The notes under the pieces are model-generated. The model was not told where the DNA came from. It ran no database searches and saw only the letters and a program-made list of their open reading frames with translations. This document shows, one piece after another, positions 15,854-25,613 of a stretch of DNA of 48,875 nucleotides. Position numbers and translations under genes: made by a program. The DNA comes from Methanobrevibacter sp. (GTDB lineage Archaea > Methanobacteriota > Methanobacteria > Methanobacteriales > Methanobacteriaceae). The number at the start of each line of letters is the position of its first letter. Within the stretch, counting starts at the first letter, position 1. The stretch is from positions 1-48,875 of the forward strand of contig JAFUCN010000016.1 of NCBI GenBank assembly GCA_017459665.1, written 5' to 3'.

Positions 15854-16393
15854 ATGTCAAAAGAAAGTTTTAATGATTTAAAATATGAGCTTGAACTTAA
15901 AAATGCTGAAATTGATGAGCTTACTATGGAACTCCAGGAAAAACAGGAGGAAATCAACAAACTGAAGTTGTATTCCACCAAACTTAAATATCAAAACAAA
16001 AACCTTGAAGATAAACTCGACACCAAAATAGATTATGACAAGGCAAGAATCAACGAATTGGATGATTTGGCCGAAAAAATCAAAGAAAAGGATGCAATAA
16101 TTGAAGATAAACATGATCAGGTTAAATATTTGAGGTCATTAATCGATGATTACAAGAATCAAGTTAATTCAAATACTGAAAATCTTGAAGTTCAGCTTAG
16201 AAAAATCTCTAAAACTTATGAAGATTTACTCAAACAAAAGGACATGATTATTCAAAAACAGGATGAACAAATTGATAATTTGATTAAATCTAATGAAGAA
16301 GTAATTAAAACTAATAAAACTAATGTTATTAGTTTAAAATTACAAAATGAAAAGTATCAGGAGATTATTGATAAATTTGCAAAAACTAATTAA
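15854..16393 (+). CDS. Coiled-coil protein
   Basis: This 179-residue protein is predicted to be almost entirely coiled coil, with heptads from residue 3 to about 170 (ELELKNAEIDELTMELQEKQ, then IKEKDAIIEDKHDQVKYL). It has no signal peptide, membrane helix or enzymatic motif. It is divergent from nop5 and 24 bp upstream of pyrD. I do not recognise a specific family; such proteins may be structural or adaptors. The AGGA before ATG 15854 is a plausible ribosome binding site. Confidence 0.7.
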   Translation: MSKESFNDLKYELELKNAEIDELTMELQEKQEEINKLKLYSTKLKYQNKNLEDKLDTKIDYDKARINELDDLAEKIKEKDAIIEDKHDQVKYLRSLIDDYKNQVNSNTENLEVQLRKISKTYEDLLKQKDMIIQKQDEQIDNLIKSNEEVIKTNKTNVISLKLQNEKYQEIIDKFAKTN

Positions 16394-16417
16394 ACAATTA
16401 ATTACAAAGATGGTATT

Positions 16418-17329
16418 ATGTTAAAGACAGATGTTTGTGGAGTGGAATTCAGAAATCCTTTAATGCTTGCTGCAGGCATTATGGGGAGTAATGCTTCATC
16501 AATGAACTGGATTTTAAAATCCGGTGCTGGTGGAGTCGTTTCAAAATCATTTTCCTTAAACCCTCATCCGGGATATGTCAATCCGACAACAGTTGCTGTT
16601 GAAGGAGGAATAATAAACGCTATTGGACTTTCAAATCCGGGTGTTGAGAATTTCAAAGAGGAACTAAAAAAGATTGAAAGAGAAAACAATGTTGTAATTG
16701 CATCCATTTATGGTGCAACACCTGACGAATTCTCCAAATTGGTTGTGGATGTTCAGGAATTCGTTGACATGATTGAATTGAATATCTCATGTCCTCATGC
16801 AATGGATGGTTATGGTGCTTCAATTGGTCAGAGTTGTGATTTAAGCCACACTATTGTATCAGCCGCCTGTGATGTTGCAGATGTGCCGATAATTGCCAAA
16901 TTAACACCGAATGTAACTGATATAACAGAAATTGCAAAAACCTGTGAGGATGCAGGAGCTGATGCCTTATCCTTAATCAATACATTGGGTCCGGGCATGA
17001 AAATCAATATAGATGTGGCTCGTCCGGTATTGTCCAATAAATTTGGTGGGATGAGTGGCCGTGCAATAAAACCGATTGCAATCAGTAATGTCTATTCAGT
17101 TTACGAAGCCGTTGATATTCCATTGATTGGGGTCGGAGGAATCTATACTTGCGAGGATGTTGTTGAATTTATTTTTGCAGGTGCAAGAGCGGTTCAAATA
17201 GGAACTGCAATCATGGATGAAGGTGTTGGTGTTTTCGATGACATTAACATAGGCCTTGAAAAGTTCATGGCCGAAAAAGGGTTCTCATCTATTGATGAAA
17301 TGGTTGGACTTGCACACAGGGAGTTGTAA
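16418..17329 (+). CDS. pyrD: Dihydroorotate dehydrogenase, catalytic subunit (class 1B)
   Basis: PyrD oxidises dihydroorotate to orotate in pyrimidine synthesis, using FMN. The 303-residue TIM-barrel protein begins LKTDVCGVEFRNPLMLAAG. It contains KSFSLNPHPGY, ELNISCPHAMDGYGASIGQ with the class 1 active-site Cys, and PIIAKLTPNVTDI with the conserved Lys. It ends in the FMN phosphate-binding GVGGIYTCEDV and GARAVQIGTA. The adjacent pyrK shows it is the NAD-linked 1B type that forms a heterotetramer. Two bases separate its stop from pyrK. Confidence 0.94.
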   Translation: MLKTDVCGVEFRNPLMLAAGIMGSNASSMNWILKSGAGGVVSKSFSLNPHPGYVNPTTVAVEGGIINAIGLSNPGVENFKEELKKIERENNVVIASIYGATPDEFSKLVVDVQEFVDMIELNISCPHAMDGYGASIGQSCDLSHTIVSAACDVADVPIIAKLTPNVTDITEIAKTCEDAGADALSLINTLGPGMKINIDVARPVLSNKFGGMSGRAIKPIAISNVYSVYEAVDIPLIGVGGIYTCEDVVEFIFAGARAVQIGTAIMDEGVGVFDDINIGLEKFMAEKGFSSIDEMVGLAHREL

Positions 17330-17331
17330 AC

Positions 17332-18132
17332 ATGATTAACGAACCGAAAATCGTAGAAATTAAGGAAATTGTTGATGAAACTCCTACAATTAAAACATTT
17401 AAGTTTGATTGGGATTTTGAAGTTCTTGGAAAACCTAATCCTGGTGAATTTGTAATGGTGTGGAACTTTAAAAATGAAAAACCAATGTCTATTGCTCAAA
17501 TCAACGATAATGAATTGGCAATCACCGTAAAAAATATCGGTGAGTTCACCTCCGAGCTCCATGACTTAAAAATGGGAGACCAGATTGGAGTCAGGGGAAG
17601 CTATGGTAATGGTTTTGACAACTCTTTTGAAGGTAAAAGGATATTAGCCATCGGAGGAGGGGTCGGTATGGCTCCAATTAATGCAATAGCTACAGACCTG
17701 CTTGAAAAAGGCAATATTGTTGATGTTGTCGCAGCAGCCGTTACAAAAGATGAGTTGTTATACTGCAGTCAATTGGAAGAGTCCGGTGCTAATCTCCATC
17801 CGTGTACTGATGATGGAAGTTATGGATTTGAAGGTTTTGCAACTGATTGTACTGTGGATTTGCTTAAAGATTCAACTTATGATTATGCATTTGTCTGCGG
17901 ACCTGAAATCATGATGAAAGGGGTCTTTGATATTCTTGAAGATGCCGGAATACCTGCACAATATTCTCTTGAAAGATACATGAAATGCGCACTTGGTGTA
18001 TGTGGCCAGTGTTGTGTTGACAGTGAAGGTTGGAGAATATGTGTTGAAGGTCCTGTTTTTGAAAATGAAAAGATATACAAAATTACAGAATTCGGCAAAT
18101 ACAGAAGAGATGCTTCTGGTGTGAAATATTAA
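17332..18132 (+). CDS. pyrK: Dihydroorotate dehydrogenase electron transfer subunit
   Basis: PyrK carries FAD and a [2Fe-2S] cluster and passes electrons from PyrD to NAD+. The 266-residue protein has the FAD-binding region KPMSIAQIN (around residue 50), the nucleotide-binding LAIGGGVGMAPINAIA, and a C-terminal cysteine cluster KCALGVCGQCCVDSEGWRICVEG. The cluster region gives the C-x4-C-x2-C-x(n)-C ligands. GGGAG just upstream of ATG 17332 is the ribosome binding site, lying in the pyrD 3' end, so the two subunits are made together. A similar fold occurs in sulfide dehydrogenase subunits, but the pyrD neighbour settles the call. Confidence 0.93.
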   Translation: MINEPKIVEIKEIVDETPTIKTFKFDWDFEVLGKPNPGEFVMVWNFKNEKPMSIAQINDNELAITVKNIGEFTSELHDLKMGDQIGVRGSYGNGFDNSFEGKRILAIGGGVGMAPINAIATDLLEKGNIVDVVAAAVTKDELLYCSQLEESGANLHPCTDDGSYGFEGFATDCTVDLLKDSTYDYAFVCGPEIMMKGVFDILEDAGIPAQYSLERYMKCALGVCGQCCVDSEGWRICVEGPVFENEKIYKITEFGKYRRDASGVKY

Positions 18133-18147
18133 TTTAGAGTGGATAAA

Positions 18148-19161
18148 ATGAGTATCAGCATTAAAGATTATTTAACTCCTCCAGTACTTTTGATAATATT
18201 CTTATTAGTGATTTCTTTAATGTTTATATTTCCTGTTTTAAACATGATTGTATTGGGGGCTATCCTGGCTTATGGAGTTAGGCCGGTGGCCTTTAAGATT
18301 CAATCCAAATTAAAATATTCATCAGTTTCAATATTGCTTGCTATGGTGATTGTTCTAATACCTCTAATCTTATTGGTGGGATATATAACTTTTGAAATAA
18401 CCAATTTCATAACCACTTATCTTGCAAGCAATTCCTATCTTGACATTGATGGCGCAATAGCGCAAATTTCTCTATACTTGCCTTTAAATGCCACTTCAAT
18501 CAATTCATATGTAAATTCATCAATCAACCAAATCGGTAGCTTTATACTGAATTATTCGGTCAGTTTCCTAAGCAAATTTGCAAACATAACTTTGGATTTA
18601 TTTATTTTAGTATGTTCTGTATTCTATTTTGTCCGTGATGGAGATAAATGCTTAAGCTTCATTAAAGACTTTGTTCCGAGTGAATATAAAGAATTCTTTG
18701 ACAATACTGTTGAGTCTGTAAAGGATGTTTTAAAAAGCATATTCTATGGCCACTTTCTAACATCAGTAATAATTGGTATATTTGGTTGCATTGGTTATTC
18801 TCTTTTGGGTTATCCATTTGGAATATTTTTAGGTGTCATAACTGGTATTTTACAGTTGATTCCAATTTTTGGCCCTTGGCCTGTCTATTGGATTTTGTTT
18901 TTCATAGATATATTCAGCGGCAATTATCCAAGAGCAGTAATCGTCCTGCTGTTTGGTTTTTTCCTAAGTACAATAGACATGTACATAAGACCCGCTCTTT
19001 CAAGCCATTATGCGGATATACATCCTTTAATTTTACTTATCGGGTTTTTATCAGGTCCGTTAGTCTATGGTATTGTCGGTTTCATTATCGGTCCTTTGAT
19101 ATTGGGCGTAACATATGCCGTTTTAGACAGTTATAGAAAGGAGTTTCTAAGCGAGGGATAA
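18148..19161 (+). CDS. AI-2E family transporter-like membrane protein
   Basis: The 337-residue protein belongs to the AI-2E/UPF0118 (PerM-like) family. It has paired N-terminal helices (residues 10-45), a third helix around residues 65-90, an extracytoplasmic loop with Asn/Ser-rich sequence, and a helix near 145-170. The C-terminal cluster includes [39 protein letters not shown] and [19 protein letters not shown], the conserved family signature. Substrate is unknown; homologues are linked to autoinducer-2 export or Na+/H+ antiport. ATG 18148 is chosen over in-frame GTG 18139 because GAGTGG at 18137-18142 is the ribosome binding site. It is one base from polB1. Confidence 0.87.
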   Translation: MSISIKDYLTPPVLLIIFLLVISLMFIFPVLNMIVLGAILAYGVRPVAFKIQSKLKYSSVSILLAMVIVLIPLILLVGYITFEITNFITTYLASNSYLDIDGAIAQISLYLPLNATSINSYVNSSINQIGSFILNYSVSFLSKFANITLDLFILVCSVFYFVRDGDKCLSFIKDFVPSEYKEFFDNTVESVKDVLKSIFYGHFLTSVIIGIFGCIGYSLLGYPFGIFLGVITGILQLIPIFGPWPVYWILFFIDIFSGNYPRAVIVLLFGFFLSTIDMYIRPALSSHYADIHPLILLIGFLSGPLVYGIVGFIIGPLILGVTYAVLDSYRKEFLSEG

Positions 19162-19162
19162 T

Positions 19163-20953
19163 ATGCAAAGAAATGTGGTGATTCTGGATATTGATTATGT
19201 TACATATGATGATAAACCTGTCATAAGACTATTTTCAAAGGATGGGGATAAAAATGTTGTATTGCTCGATGATACCTTTGAACCATATCTTTACGTAATG
19301 TCTGACGATTTGGATGAGTCAATTGAAGAGATTCAGGAGAATTTGGATGTTGTCAATATTGAAAAGGTAATAAAAAAGGATTTTCAAATTGAAAACGAAT
19401 TTTTAAAGGTGACATTCAAACACCCTCAGGAAATTGCAAAAAACAGGGATGCCCTGAGAGACTTGGAAAGTGTCATTGACATAAGGGAATTCGATATTCC
19501 ATTTTATAGAAGATATCTGATGGATCGTGATGTAATTCCAATGACTGAGGTTGTTGCTGTCGGTGAAAAACTGGATTCATTTTTAAATTTGGACTCTGCC
19601 AAACAGGATATTGAAATAATTAAATTGACTGAAAGATTGACTCGCCTGGAAGAATATCCTCGTGATTTCCGTATCTTAAGTTTCGATTTGGAGGTTAGAA
19701 ATCCTCATGGAATGCCAAATTCCGAAGAGGATGAAATAATCATGATTGGTGTGGCAAGCAATTTCGGTATAAATCAGGTTATATCAACAAAAACAAATTC
19801 AAAAGACAGGGATGATTTTGTATTCCAAGTGGATTCGGAAAAGGAAATGATTGAAGAGTTCATCAGGATTATAAAAGAGAATAATGTTGACATTATTGTA
19901 GGGTATAACTCCGATAATTTTGATTTCCCATATCTTAAGGACAGAGCCAAACTCTTTGGCATAGATTTAGATATTGGTATGGATGAATCAGACATTAAGT
20001 TTATAAGAAGAGGTTATGCTAACGCAGCTTCATTTAAAGGTCTTATTCATGTAGATTTATATCTGGTTATGAGAAGATACATGACTCTTGAAAGATATAC
20101 CTTGGAGAGAGTTTACTATGAGCTATTCGGCGAGGAAAAAATAGATGTTCCGGGAGATCGGATTTGGGAATTCTGGGACAATGAAGGTGAAGAACTTGAC
20201 AATCTATTTGACTACTCCTTAGATGATGTTGTATCAACTCTAAAAATTGCAGAACAGACTTTACCACTTAATTTGGAACTTACCCGTATTATTGGTCAGC
20301 CTTTATTTGACGTTTCACGTATGGCTACAGGTCAGCAGGCAGAATGGTTTTTAGTAAAGCAGGCTTATTTTGATGACGAAGTTGTTCCAAACAAACAGGG
20401 TTCTAACTTTGCAAACAGGGCTTCTGCCGAAGACAATGAAGGAGGATATGTAAGGGAACCTGAAAAGGGATTGCATGAAAATTTAGTTCAATTCGACTTC
20501 AGGAGCCTGTATCCAAGTATAATCATCTCTAAAAACATTTCACCAGATGTTTTGGTGTTAGGCGACATTGATAATGAAGAGAAATACAATATTGCTCCGG
20601 AACATGACCTGAAATTTAAAAAAAATCCTCAAGGTTTTATTCCATCTGTAATTGATAAGATCCTGCAGGAACGTTTCAGAATTAAGCGCGAGATGAAGGC
20701 ATCCGATGATGAAACAGAAAAAAAGGCTTTGGATGTACAGCAACAGGCCATTAAACGGTTGGCGAATACTATGTATGGTATTTATGGATTTCCACGTTTC
20801 AGATGGTATTCCTTTGAATGTGCAAAAGCGATTACTTCCTGGGGAAGGGAGTATATTAAATCATCAATAAAAAAAGCTGAAGAATTTGGTTTTTATGCAA
20901 TTTATGCAGATACTGATGGTTTTTATGCAAAATATATAAAAGAAAAAAAGTAA
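19163..20953 (+). CDS. polB1: DNA polymerase B, large split subunit (PolB1)
   Basis: The 596-residue protein holds the exonuclease and most polymerase motifs of a family B replicative polymerase. These are ExoI FDLE with D175/E177, Exo[15 protein letters not shown], Exo[12 protein letters not shown], motif [11 protein letters not shown], motif [18 protein letters not shown] and motif C YADTDG with D583/D585. It ends seven codons after motif C, so the thumb region is missing. In Methanothermobacter, PolB is naturally encoded by two genes (a 586-residue and a 223-residue polypeptide), and this gene matches the larger part in size and end point. The small subunit gene must lie elsewhere; nothing in the next bases restores it. 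Confidence 0.93.
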   Translation: MQRNVVILDIDYVTYDDKPVIRLFSKDGDKNVVLLDDTFEPYLYVMSDDLDESIEEIQENLDVVNIEKVIKKDFQIENEFLKVTFKHPQEIAKNRDALRDLESVIDIREFDIPFYRRYLMDRDVIPMTEVVAVGEKLDSFLNLDSAKQDIEIIKLTERLTRLEEYPRDFRILSFDLEVRNPHGMPNSEEDEIIMIGVASNFGINQVISTKTNSKDRDDFVFQVDSEKEMIEEFIRIIKENNVDIIVGYNSDNFDFPYLKDRAKLFGIDLDIGMDESDIKFIRRGYANAASFKGLIHVDLYLVMRRYMTLERYTLERVYYELFGEEKIDVPGDRIWEFWDNEGEELDNLFDYSLDDVVSTLKIAEQTLPLNLELTRIIGQPLFDVSRMATGQQAEWFLVKQAYFDDEVVPNKQGSNFANRASAEDNEGGYVREPEKGLHENLVQFDFRSLYPSIIISKNISPDVLVLGDIDNEEKYNIAPEHDLKFKKNPQGFIPSVIDKILQERFRIKREMKASDDETEKKALDVQQQAIKRLANTMYGIYGFPRFRWYSFECAKAITSWGREYIKSSIKKAEEFGFYAIYADTDGFYAKYIKEKK

Positions 20954-20970
20954 GAGAAAATTAATTCTCT
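20953..20970. terminator. Hairpin between convergent polB1 and surface protein genes
   Basis: AGAGAA (20953-20958) pairs with TTCTCT (20965-20970) around a six-base loop, followed by T-rich sequence. It could end polB1 transcription and, being symmetric, also the convergent gene. Confidence 0.5.
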
Positions 20971-20976
20971 TTAAAT

Positions 20977-23247
20977 CTATTTTTTGGTTATTTTAATACT
21001 TGAAGTTGCAGTTTTGGCAACACAGTATTTATTTGCTGAAGTAACAACAACTTTATGAGTTCCAACTTTCAAGGATTTGACATTTATTTGAGCAATTCCT
21101 TTTGAATTAGTTTTCACAGTATAAGTTTTATATTTTTTACCTGTGTAAACTTTAATTTTTACTTTAACTCCTTTAATAATCTTTTTAGTTTTGGTGTTTT
21201 TCACAGTTACTTTAAAGTATTTGCTTGCACCTTTTTTAGCAGTTAATTTAGTAGGATATAATTTAGTTGGAGCTTTTTTAACAACAATTTTTGATGTGAC
21301 CTGTTTAACAGTGAAATCTTTAGAATCAGCGCCTTTAACTACAACTTTGTAAGTTCCTGGTTTTAAGTCAATTAATAATTTTAACTGTCCGTTTAAGCCA
21401 GTGTTACCGTTGTAGTTGTAGTAACTGGTACTTGAAACATAAATTCTGATGTTAAGTTTAGCATCATAGATTGCTTTATTGTTTTTAGTGTTAGTTAACT
21501 TGATTGTAAAGTATTTGCCTTGTTTGTAGTATGCAGTTACTTTTGAAGCTGTAATTTTAGCGGATGCTTTTTTAACAGTTAAAGTACTTGTAACTGAACT
21601 TCCAGTGTATCTGGTATCAGCTGAACTTACAACCATTTTATGTTTACCAACAGCTAATGATGCGGAAATTGTTACAACACCTTTGCTGTTTGCTTGGAAT
21701 AAATATTGGTTATTATCTATTGTTACAAGCACATATGCATAAGGCACTACTTTACCCGTATTTTTGTTAGTTATTTTAATTGTTGCACTGCTGCCGGTGT
21801 TATAATAGTTTGTAGTTCCACTAACTGTGTATTTAACAGGTACTGGAATGATTGTAATGCTTCCGGAAATAGTTGTGTTTTCAATGTTTACAGTATCATT
21901 ATTGGAAATGACCATTTTATAGGTTCCACCAACTAATCCGCTTTGGGTAGTTGCATTGTAAACACTAATTCCGCAGGTTCCGTTTACACCAGTCATTAAG
22001 TAGAAATCTTTTTGAGTTGTATTTTCCATGTATAAATGGACAATAATGCCGTACATAGCTTCGCCAGTTACTGCATTGGTAACATTAATTACAACCTGTT
22101 TTTCACTGCCGTAATACTCTTTATACTCTTCAAGAGTAATGTTAACAGCTACTTTGGTTATAGTAAAGTTGCTTTCTACTTTAGTACAAATGACAGAAGA
22201 ATCATCGGATTCAATAGTGAATGATTGATTTCCGACAGGTATTGCTTCACTGGTGATACTTCCACCATCCATTTTATAGATGTTTAAGTATCTGTTGTCA
22301 AGTGTTGCAATTCCGTTCTCATCAGTTGTGATTGTTCCAGCAGTATTGATACTGCCAGTTAAAATTGTATATTTTAAGTTTCTATTTGCAACAGGAGTAT
22401 TATTGTTGTCAATATCCACAAGCAAGAATGTGAAGTTACCACATCTGTATTCAGCTTGAGAATTGATGATTCTAATTTCTCCGTTTATGATTTGATTAAT
22501 AGTAGTGTTTTGAGTAAATGAATAAGCTTCATCATTATAATCAACAGTTACGGTGCCAGGGGTAACATTTGCATCATAGTTGAATTGGATCGCACCGTTT
22601 ATCAATTCGAAACTATCTATTGTTTTGTTTTTAGTTTCATTATCTTCTGTATATGATAATACTAAAGTTATGTTATTTTTATTAATCTCATAAACATCTA
22701 CACCATTTGTAATTTCAATTGGAATGACAACTATTTTTGTACTATTCATATTGACTGAAGTAGGCACATTCATAGTATAATTTCCAGCAACAGATAATGT
22801 CATGTTTGTTGAGGAAGCATTGTAATTATCATTTCCTAAGTATTTAATTACTAAACTATGATTTCCACTTGCTAAGTTGTCAAGAATTGTAATTACAGAA
22901 TTATTGTAATCAAAGTTGATGTTATTTTCATTTTCACTAACAGTAAGGTTTTCTTTCACAATGGTAATATCATTGGATTCATTGTCTTTTACACTCACTG
23001 TAATATTTGCAGTTTCTCCTTCATTTATTCTAACATCTTCAGAAACTACGCTGGTATCAATCTTTTCAGTTGATGTATTTGTGTCATCGTCTGAAACTAT
23101 TGAATTATCGTTATCTACTGCGATAACGTCAGATCCGTCATCAGCTAATTGTGCATCACTTACATCATTAGCACAAACAGATCCAATACTTATCAATAGG
23201 AATATTGACATCACTATCAATAAGATATAAGAGTTTTTAAGTTTCAT
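20977..23247 (-). CDS. Adhesin-like surface protein with Ig-like repeats
   Basis: The 756-residue exported protein has a signal peptide (LKNSYILLIVMSIFLLISIGSVCA, cleavage near residue 26). An acidic Asp/Ser/Thr linker follows, to about residue 70, then several Ig-like modules rich in Asn/Thr sequons. The C-terminus has three related modules of about 92-97 residues, each ending VTSTLTVKKA, VTSKIVVKKA or ATSSIKITKK. The last module is highly basic and Lys-rich. There is no C-terminal membrane helix or sorting motif, so the basic end may bind the anionic cell wall; that is inference. Pfam Big/Ig-like domains are common in methanogen adhesin-like proteins. It is transcribed alone with its own upstream region and AGGAGG-type ribosome binding site. 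Confidence 0.85.
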   Translation of the reverse strand: MKLKNSYILLIVMSIFLLISIGSVCANDVSDAQLADDGSDVIAVDNDNSIVSDDDTNTSTEKIDTSVVSEDVRINEGETANITVSVKDNESNDITIVKENLTVSENENNINFDYNNSVITILDNLASGNHSLVIKYLGNDNYNASSTNMTLSVAGNYTMNVPTSVNMNSTKIVVIPIEITNGVDVYEINKNNITLVLSYTEDNETKNKTIDSFELINGAIQFNYDANVTPGTVTVDYNDEAYSFTQNTTINQIINGEIRIINSQAEYRCGNFTFLLVDIDNNNTPVANRNLKYTILTGSINTAGTITTDENGIATLDNRYLNIYKMDGGSITSEAIPVGNQSFTIESDDSSVICTKVESNFTITKVAVNITLEEYKEYYGSEKQVVINVTNAVTGEAMYGIIVHLYMENTTQKDFYLMTGVNGTCGISVYNATTQSGLVGGTYKMVISNNDTVNIENTTISGSITIIPVPVKYTVSGTTNYYNTGSSATIKITNKNTGKVVPYAYVLVTIDNNQYLFQANSKGVVTISASLAVGKHKMVVSSADTRYTGSSVTSTLTVKKASAKITASKVTAYYKQGKYFTIKLTNTKNNKAIYDAKLNIRIYVSSTSYYNYNGNTGLNGQLKLLIDLKPGTYKVVVKGADSKDFTVKQVTSKIVVKKAPTKLYPTKLTAKKGASKYFKVTVKNTKTKKIIKGVKVKIKVYTGKKYKTYTVKTNSKGIAQINVKSLKVGTHKVVVTSANKYCVAKTATSSIKITKK

Positions 23248-23436
23248 ACTTATTATCCTCCTTTTGTAAAGAAAATTTTTTTAAAAAAACAGTTAAATTT
23301 TCTAGTGTACTAATTTTTAAAATTTTTAATATATATTATTTTTGTTTTTTTCATTAATAATTCATTATTTTTGCTTTTTTAGTAAAATTGACTAATTAGC
23401 ATTAAATTTGTAAAAATGTAAATAAAAAAAGAATAT

Positions 23437-23456
23437 GAAGAATAGACTTATTCTTC
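23437..23456 (-). terminator. Terminator of comC
   Basis: GAAGAATA (23437-23444) and TATTCTTC (23449-23456) form a perfect 8-bp stem with a four-base loop. On the minus strand it is followed by a run of T residues. The comC stop codon (23448-23450) lies within it. Confidence 0.75.
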
Positions 23457-24476
23457 AATGTAAGAATCTATGTCAATTTCTAAATCGTCACAGATTTCTT
23501 TTAATTGTGTGTATAATTTTTCATCGATTGCCACACCGTTTGCTTCGGCTTCAGCAATTCTTTTAACTTCCAAATCACCTGGAATAGCGACGGTTTCACC
23601 AGTTGCTCTAACCTGTGATACAAAGTCTTCGGTGTTTTTGACAAATTCACCAAAGTCACCAAATTTGGAAGGGTCAATTACAACGTATAAGTCTCCTTTA
23701 GTACAATCTTTATCTGGTGATGCAGTTCCGGTTACTCCATGGCCGTATCCTGCCTGTACTAGAGGTCCAGTTAAAATTTCGATTAATAATGATAATGCAT
23801 ATCCTTTAAATCCGCCAAATGGCAATATAGATCCTTCAAGTGCTTTTTCAGGGTCATTTGTTGGATTTCCATCTTTATCTAATGCCCATCCGTCAGGTAA
23901 ATCAAGGCCTTTTCTTTTGGATTCAATGATTTTTCCACGTGCAGTGACTGAAGTTGCCATATCAACTGTAATGTAGGTTTCAGAAGGAATTCCTAATGCA
24001 ATTGGGTTTGTTCCAATTAAAGGTTCTTTGCCTCCTAATGGTGCAATTGCAGGGTCAGTATTTGCTATGACAAGCCCAATACAATTTTCTCTTAGAGCTA
24101 AATCGGAGTAAAATCCGGTTACACCAAAGTGGTTGGTATTGTGAACTCCAACACATCCTATACCTACTTCTTTAGCTTTTTTAATAGCAATTTGCATAGC
24201 TTTATATGATACTGCTTGTCCGAAACCGCTGTTACCGTTAATTAATGCAATTGCAGGGGTTTCTTTTTCAATAGTGATATTATCTTTTAAGTTTATGGTT
24301 CCTGATTCAATACTAATTAGGTATTGTGGGAATCTACCAAGTCCATGTGAGGTAAATCCTTTTAAATCTGCATCAATAGTAGCTTCTGCTACTAATTCTT
24401 GATCTTCTTCACTAGCTCCTAATTTCTTTAATATTTCCTTTACAAGAGCTATCTCTTTATCTTTCATTATCTTCAT
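23448..24476 (-). CDS. comC: L-2-hydroxycarboxylate (L-sulfolactate/malate) dehydrogenase
   Basis: This 342-residue protein belongs to the LDH2/malate dehydrogenase family (not Rossmann-type LDH). Family features include FTSHGLGRFPQYL near residue 40, the catalytic His in VHNTNHFGVTGFY, NTDPAIAPLGG, GTNPIALGIPS and GGFKGYALSLLIE. In methanogens the enzyme oxidises (R)-sulfolactate to sulfopyruvate in coenzyme M synthesis and also reduces malate and other 2-oxoacids; sequence alone does not separate these activities. A comB gene in the same window supports the coenzyme M role. AGGAGTGAT precedes the first ATG, which is therefore the start. It is 27 bp downstream of purM. Confidence 0.85.
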   Translation of the reverse strand: MKIMKDKEIALVKEILKKLGASEEDQELVAEATIDADLKGFTSHGLGRFPQYLISIESGTINLKDNITIEKETPAIALINGNSGFGQAVSYKAMQIAIKKAKEVGIGCVGVHNTNHFGVTGFYSDLALRENCIGLVIANTDPAIAPLGGKEPLIGTNPIALGIPSETYITVDMATSVTARGKIIESKRKGLDLPDGWALDKDGNPTNDPEKALEGSILPFGGFKGYALSLLIEILTGPLVQAGYGHGVTGTASPDKDCTKGDLYVVIDPSKFGDFGEFVKNTEDFVSQVRATGETVAIPGDLEVKRIAEAEANGVAIDEKLYTQLKEICDDLEIDIDSYIEE

Positions 24477-24503
24477 CTTATCACTCCTTATTAGTTAATT
24501 AAA

Positions 24504-25523
24504 TCAGTATTCAAGTTCAGAACCTTCAAAAGCTTTAACTGTAATTTTTTCTTCATCAATTACTTTACCGATTATTTGGCAGTTGCAGTATTCTTTTAAG
24601 GTTTCCATAATTTTACCTGCTTCACTTTCATCGCAGATAACAACAAAACCGACACCCATGTTGAAAACTTTATACATTTCTTTGATGTCCACGTTCTGCT
24701 CATAAATAAGTTTAAATATTTCTGGGACTTCCGGAAGATCATTTATCTCGTATCCCACACCTTTTTTCAGACGTCTGAGGTTTGTAAATCCCCCTCCGGT
24801 AATGTGTGCAAGTCCATTGATATTGTATTCTTTTTCAAACAGTGCAACGATAGGTTTTACATAAAGTTCAGTTGGTCTGATTAACTCTTCTCCAATGGTG
24901 GTTTCACCATTAGGCATTTTATCCTCAACGCTAAATCCAGCATCATCAAATAATGCTTTTCTAGCTAGACTGTATCCATTGGAGTGGATACCGTTACTTT
25001 CAATACCAATCAATACATTTCCAGGTTCGATATTTTCTCCGGTAATGATTTTATCGATATCTACAAATCCGATACCTGTTCCGGCCAAATCAAAATCTTT
25101 AATAATTCCTGGAAGTGATGCAGTTTCACCACCGATGATTGCAATTTTGGATTCGTTTGCACCGGTAACAAGGCCTTCAGCAATTTCAGCTGCTCTTTCA
25201 GGATCAGGTTTTTCAACAGCAAGATAATCAACTAAAGCTATCGGTTCTGCTCCGACACATAAAATGTCGTTTACAACCATAGCGATACAGTCGATACCGA
25301 CTGTGTCGTATTTGTTCATCATTTCTGCAATTAATATTTTACTTCCAACACCGTCAGTACTCATTGCAATTGCTTTGTCTCCTAATTTAACTAAAGCAGC
25401 ATAATGACCACTGTCTGTAATAATGTCTCTACATGCTAGTGTTGATTTAAGTTTGTCTGCTAATTTCGAAACAGTAACTGCTTCTAAATCAATATCAACG
25501 CCTGATTCTGAATAAGTAACCAT
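24504..25523 (-). CDS. purM: Phosphoribosylformylglycinamidine cyclo-ligase
   Basis: PurM makes aminoimidazole ribonucleotide from FGAM with ATP in purine synthesis. The 339-residue protein starts [12 protein letters not shown]. It has the [14 protein letters not shown] and [26 protein letters not shown] motifs that bind ATP and magnesium, then [22 protein letters not shown], and [13 protein letters not shown]. All are standard for the family at its usual length. It lies in a minus-strand series psmB, fttA, purM, comC. The spacing to comC is short, so the two are likely co-transcribed. Confidence 0.95.
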   Translation of the reverse strand: MVTYSESGVDIDLEAVTVSKLADKLKSTLACRDIITDSGHYAALVKLGDKAIAMSTDGVGSKILIAEMMNKYDTVGIDCIAMVVNDILCVGAEPIALVDYLAVEKPDPERAAEIAEGLVTGANESKIAIIGGETASLPGIIKDFDLAGTGIGFVDIDKIITGENIEPGNVLIGIESNGIHSNGYSLARKALFDDAGFSVEDKMPNGETTIGEELIRPTELYVKPIVALFEKEYNINGLAHITGGGFTNLRRLKKGVGYEINDLPEVPEIFKLIYEQNVDIKEMYKVFNMGVGFVVICDESEAGKIMETLKEYCNCQIIGKVIDEEKITVKAFEGSELEY

Positions 25524-25613
25524 ATTTACACCTTGAATAAAAATAAATTAATGTTGTATTTTCTACAACATTTTATCATAATATTAATTATGTTTAAATT
25601 AGTATTTATAGTA

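Noticed and set aside
20977..23247. Plus-strand open frames antisense to the surface protein gene
   Set aside because: They arise from the Thr/Asn/Val-rich repeats of the real gene and lack starts and ribosome binding sites.
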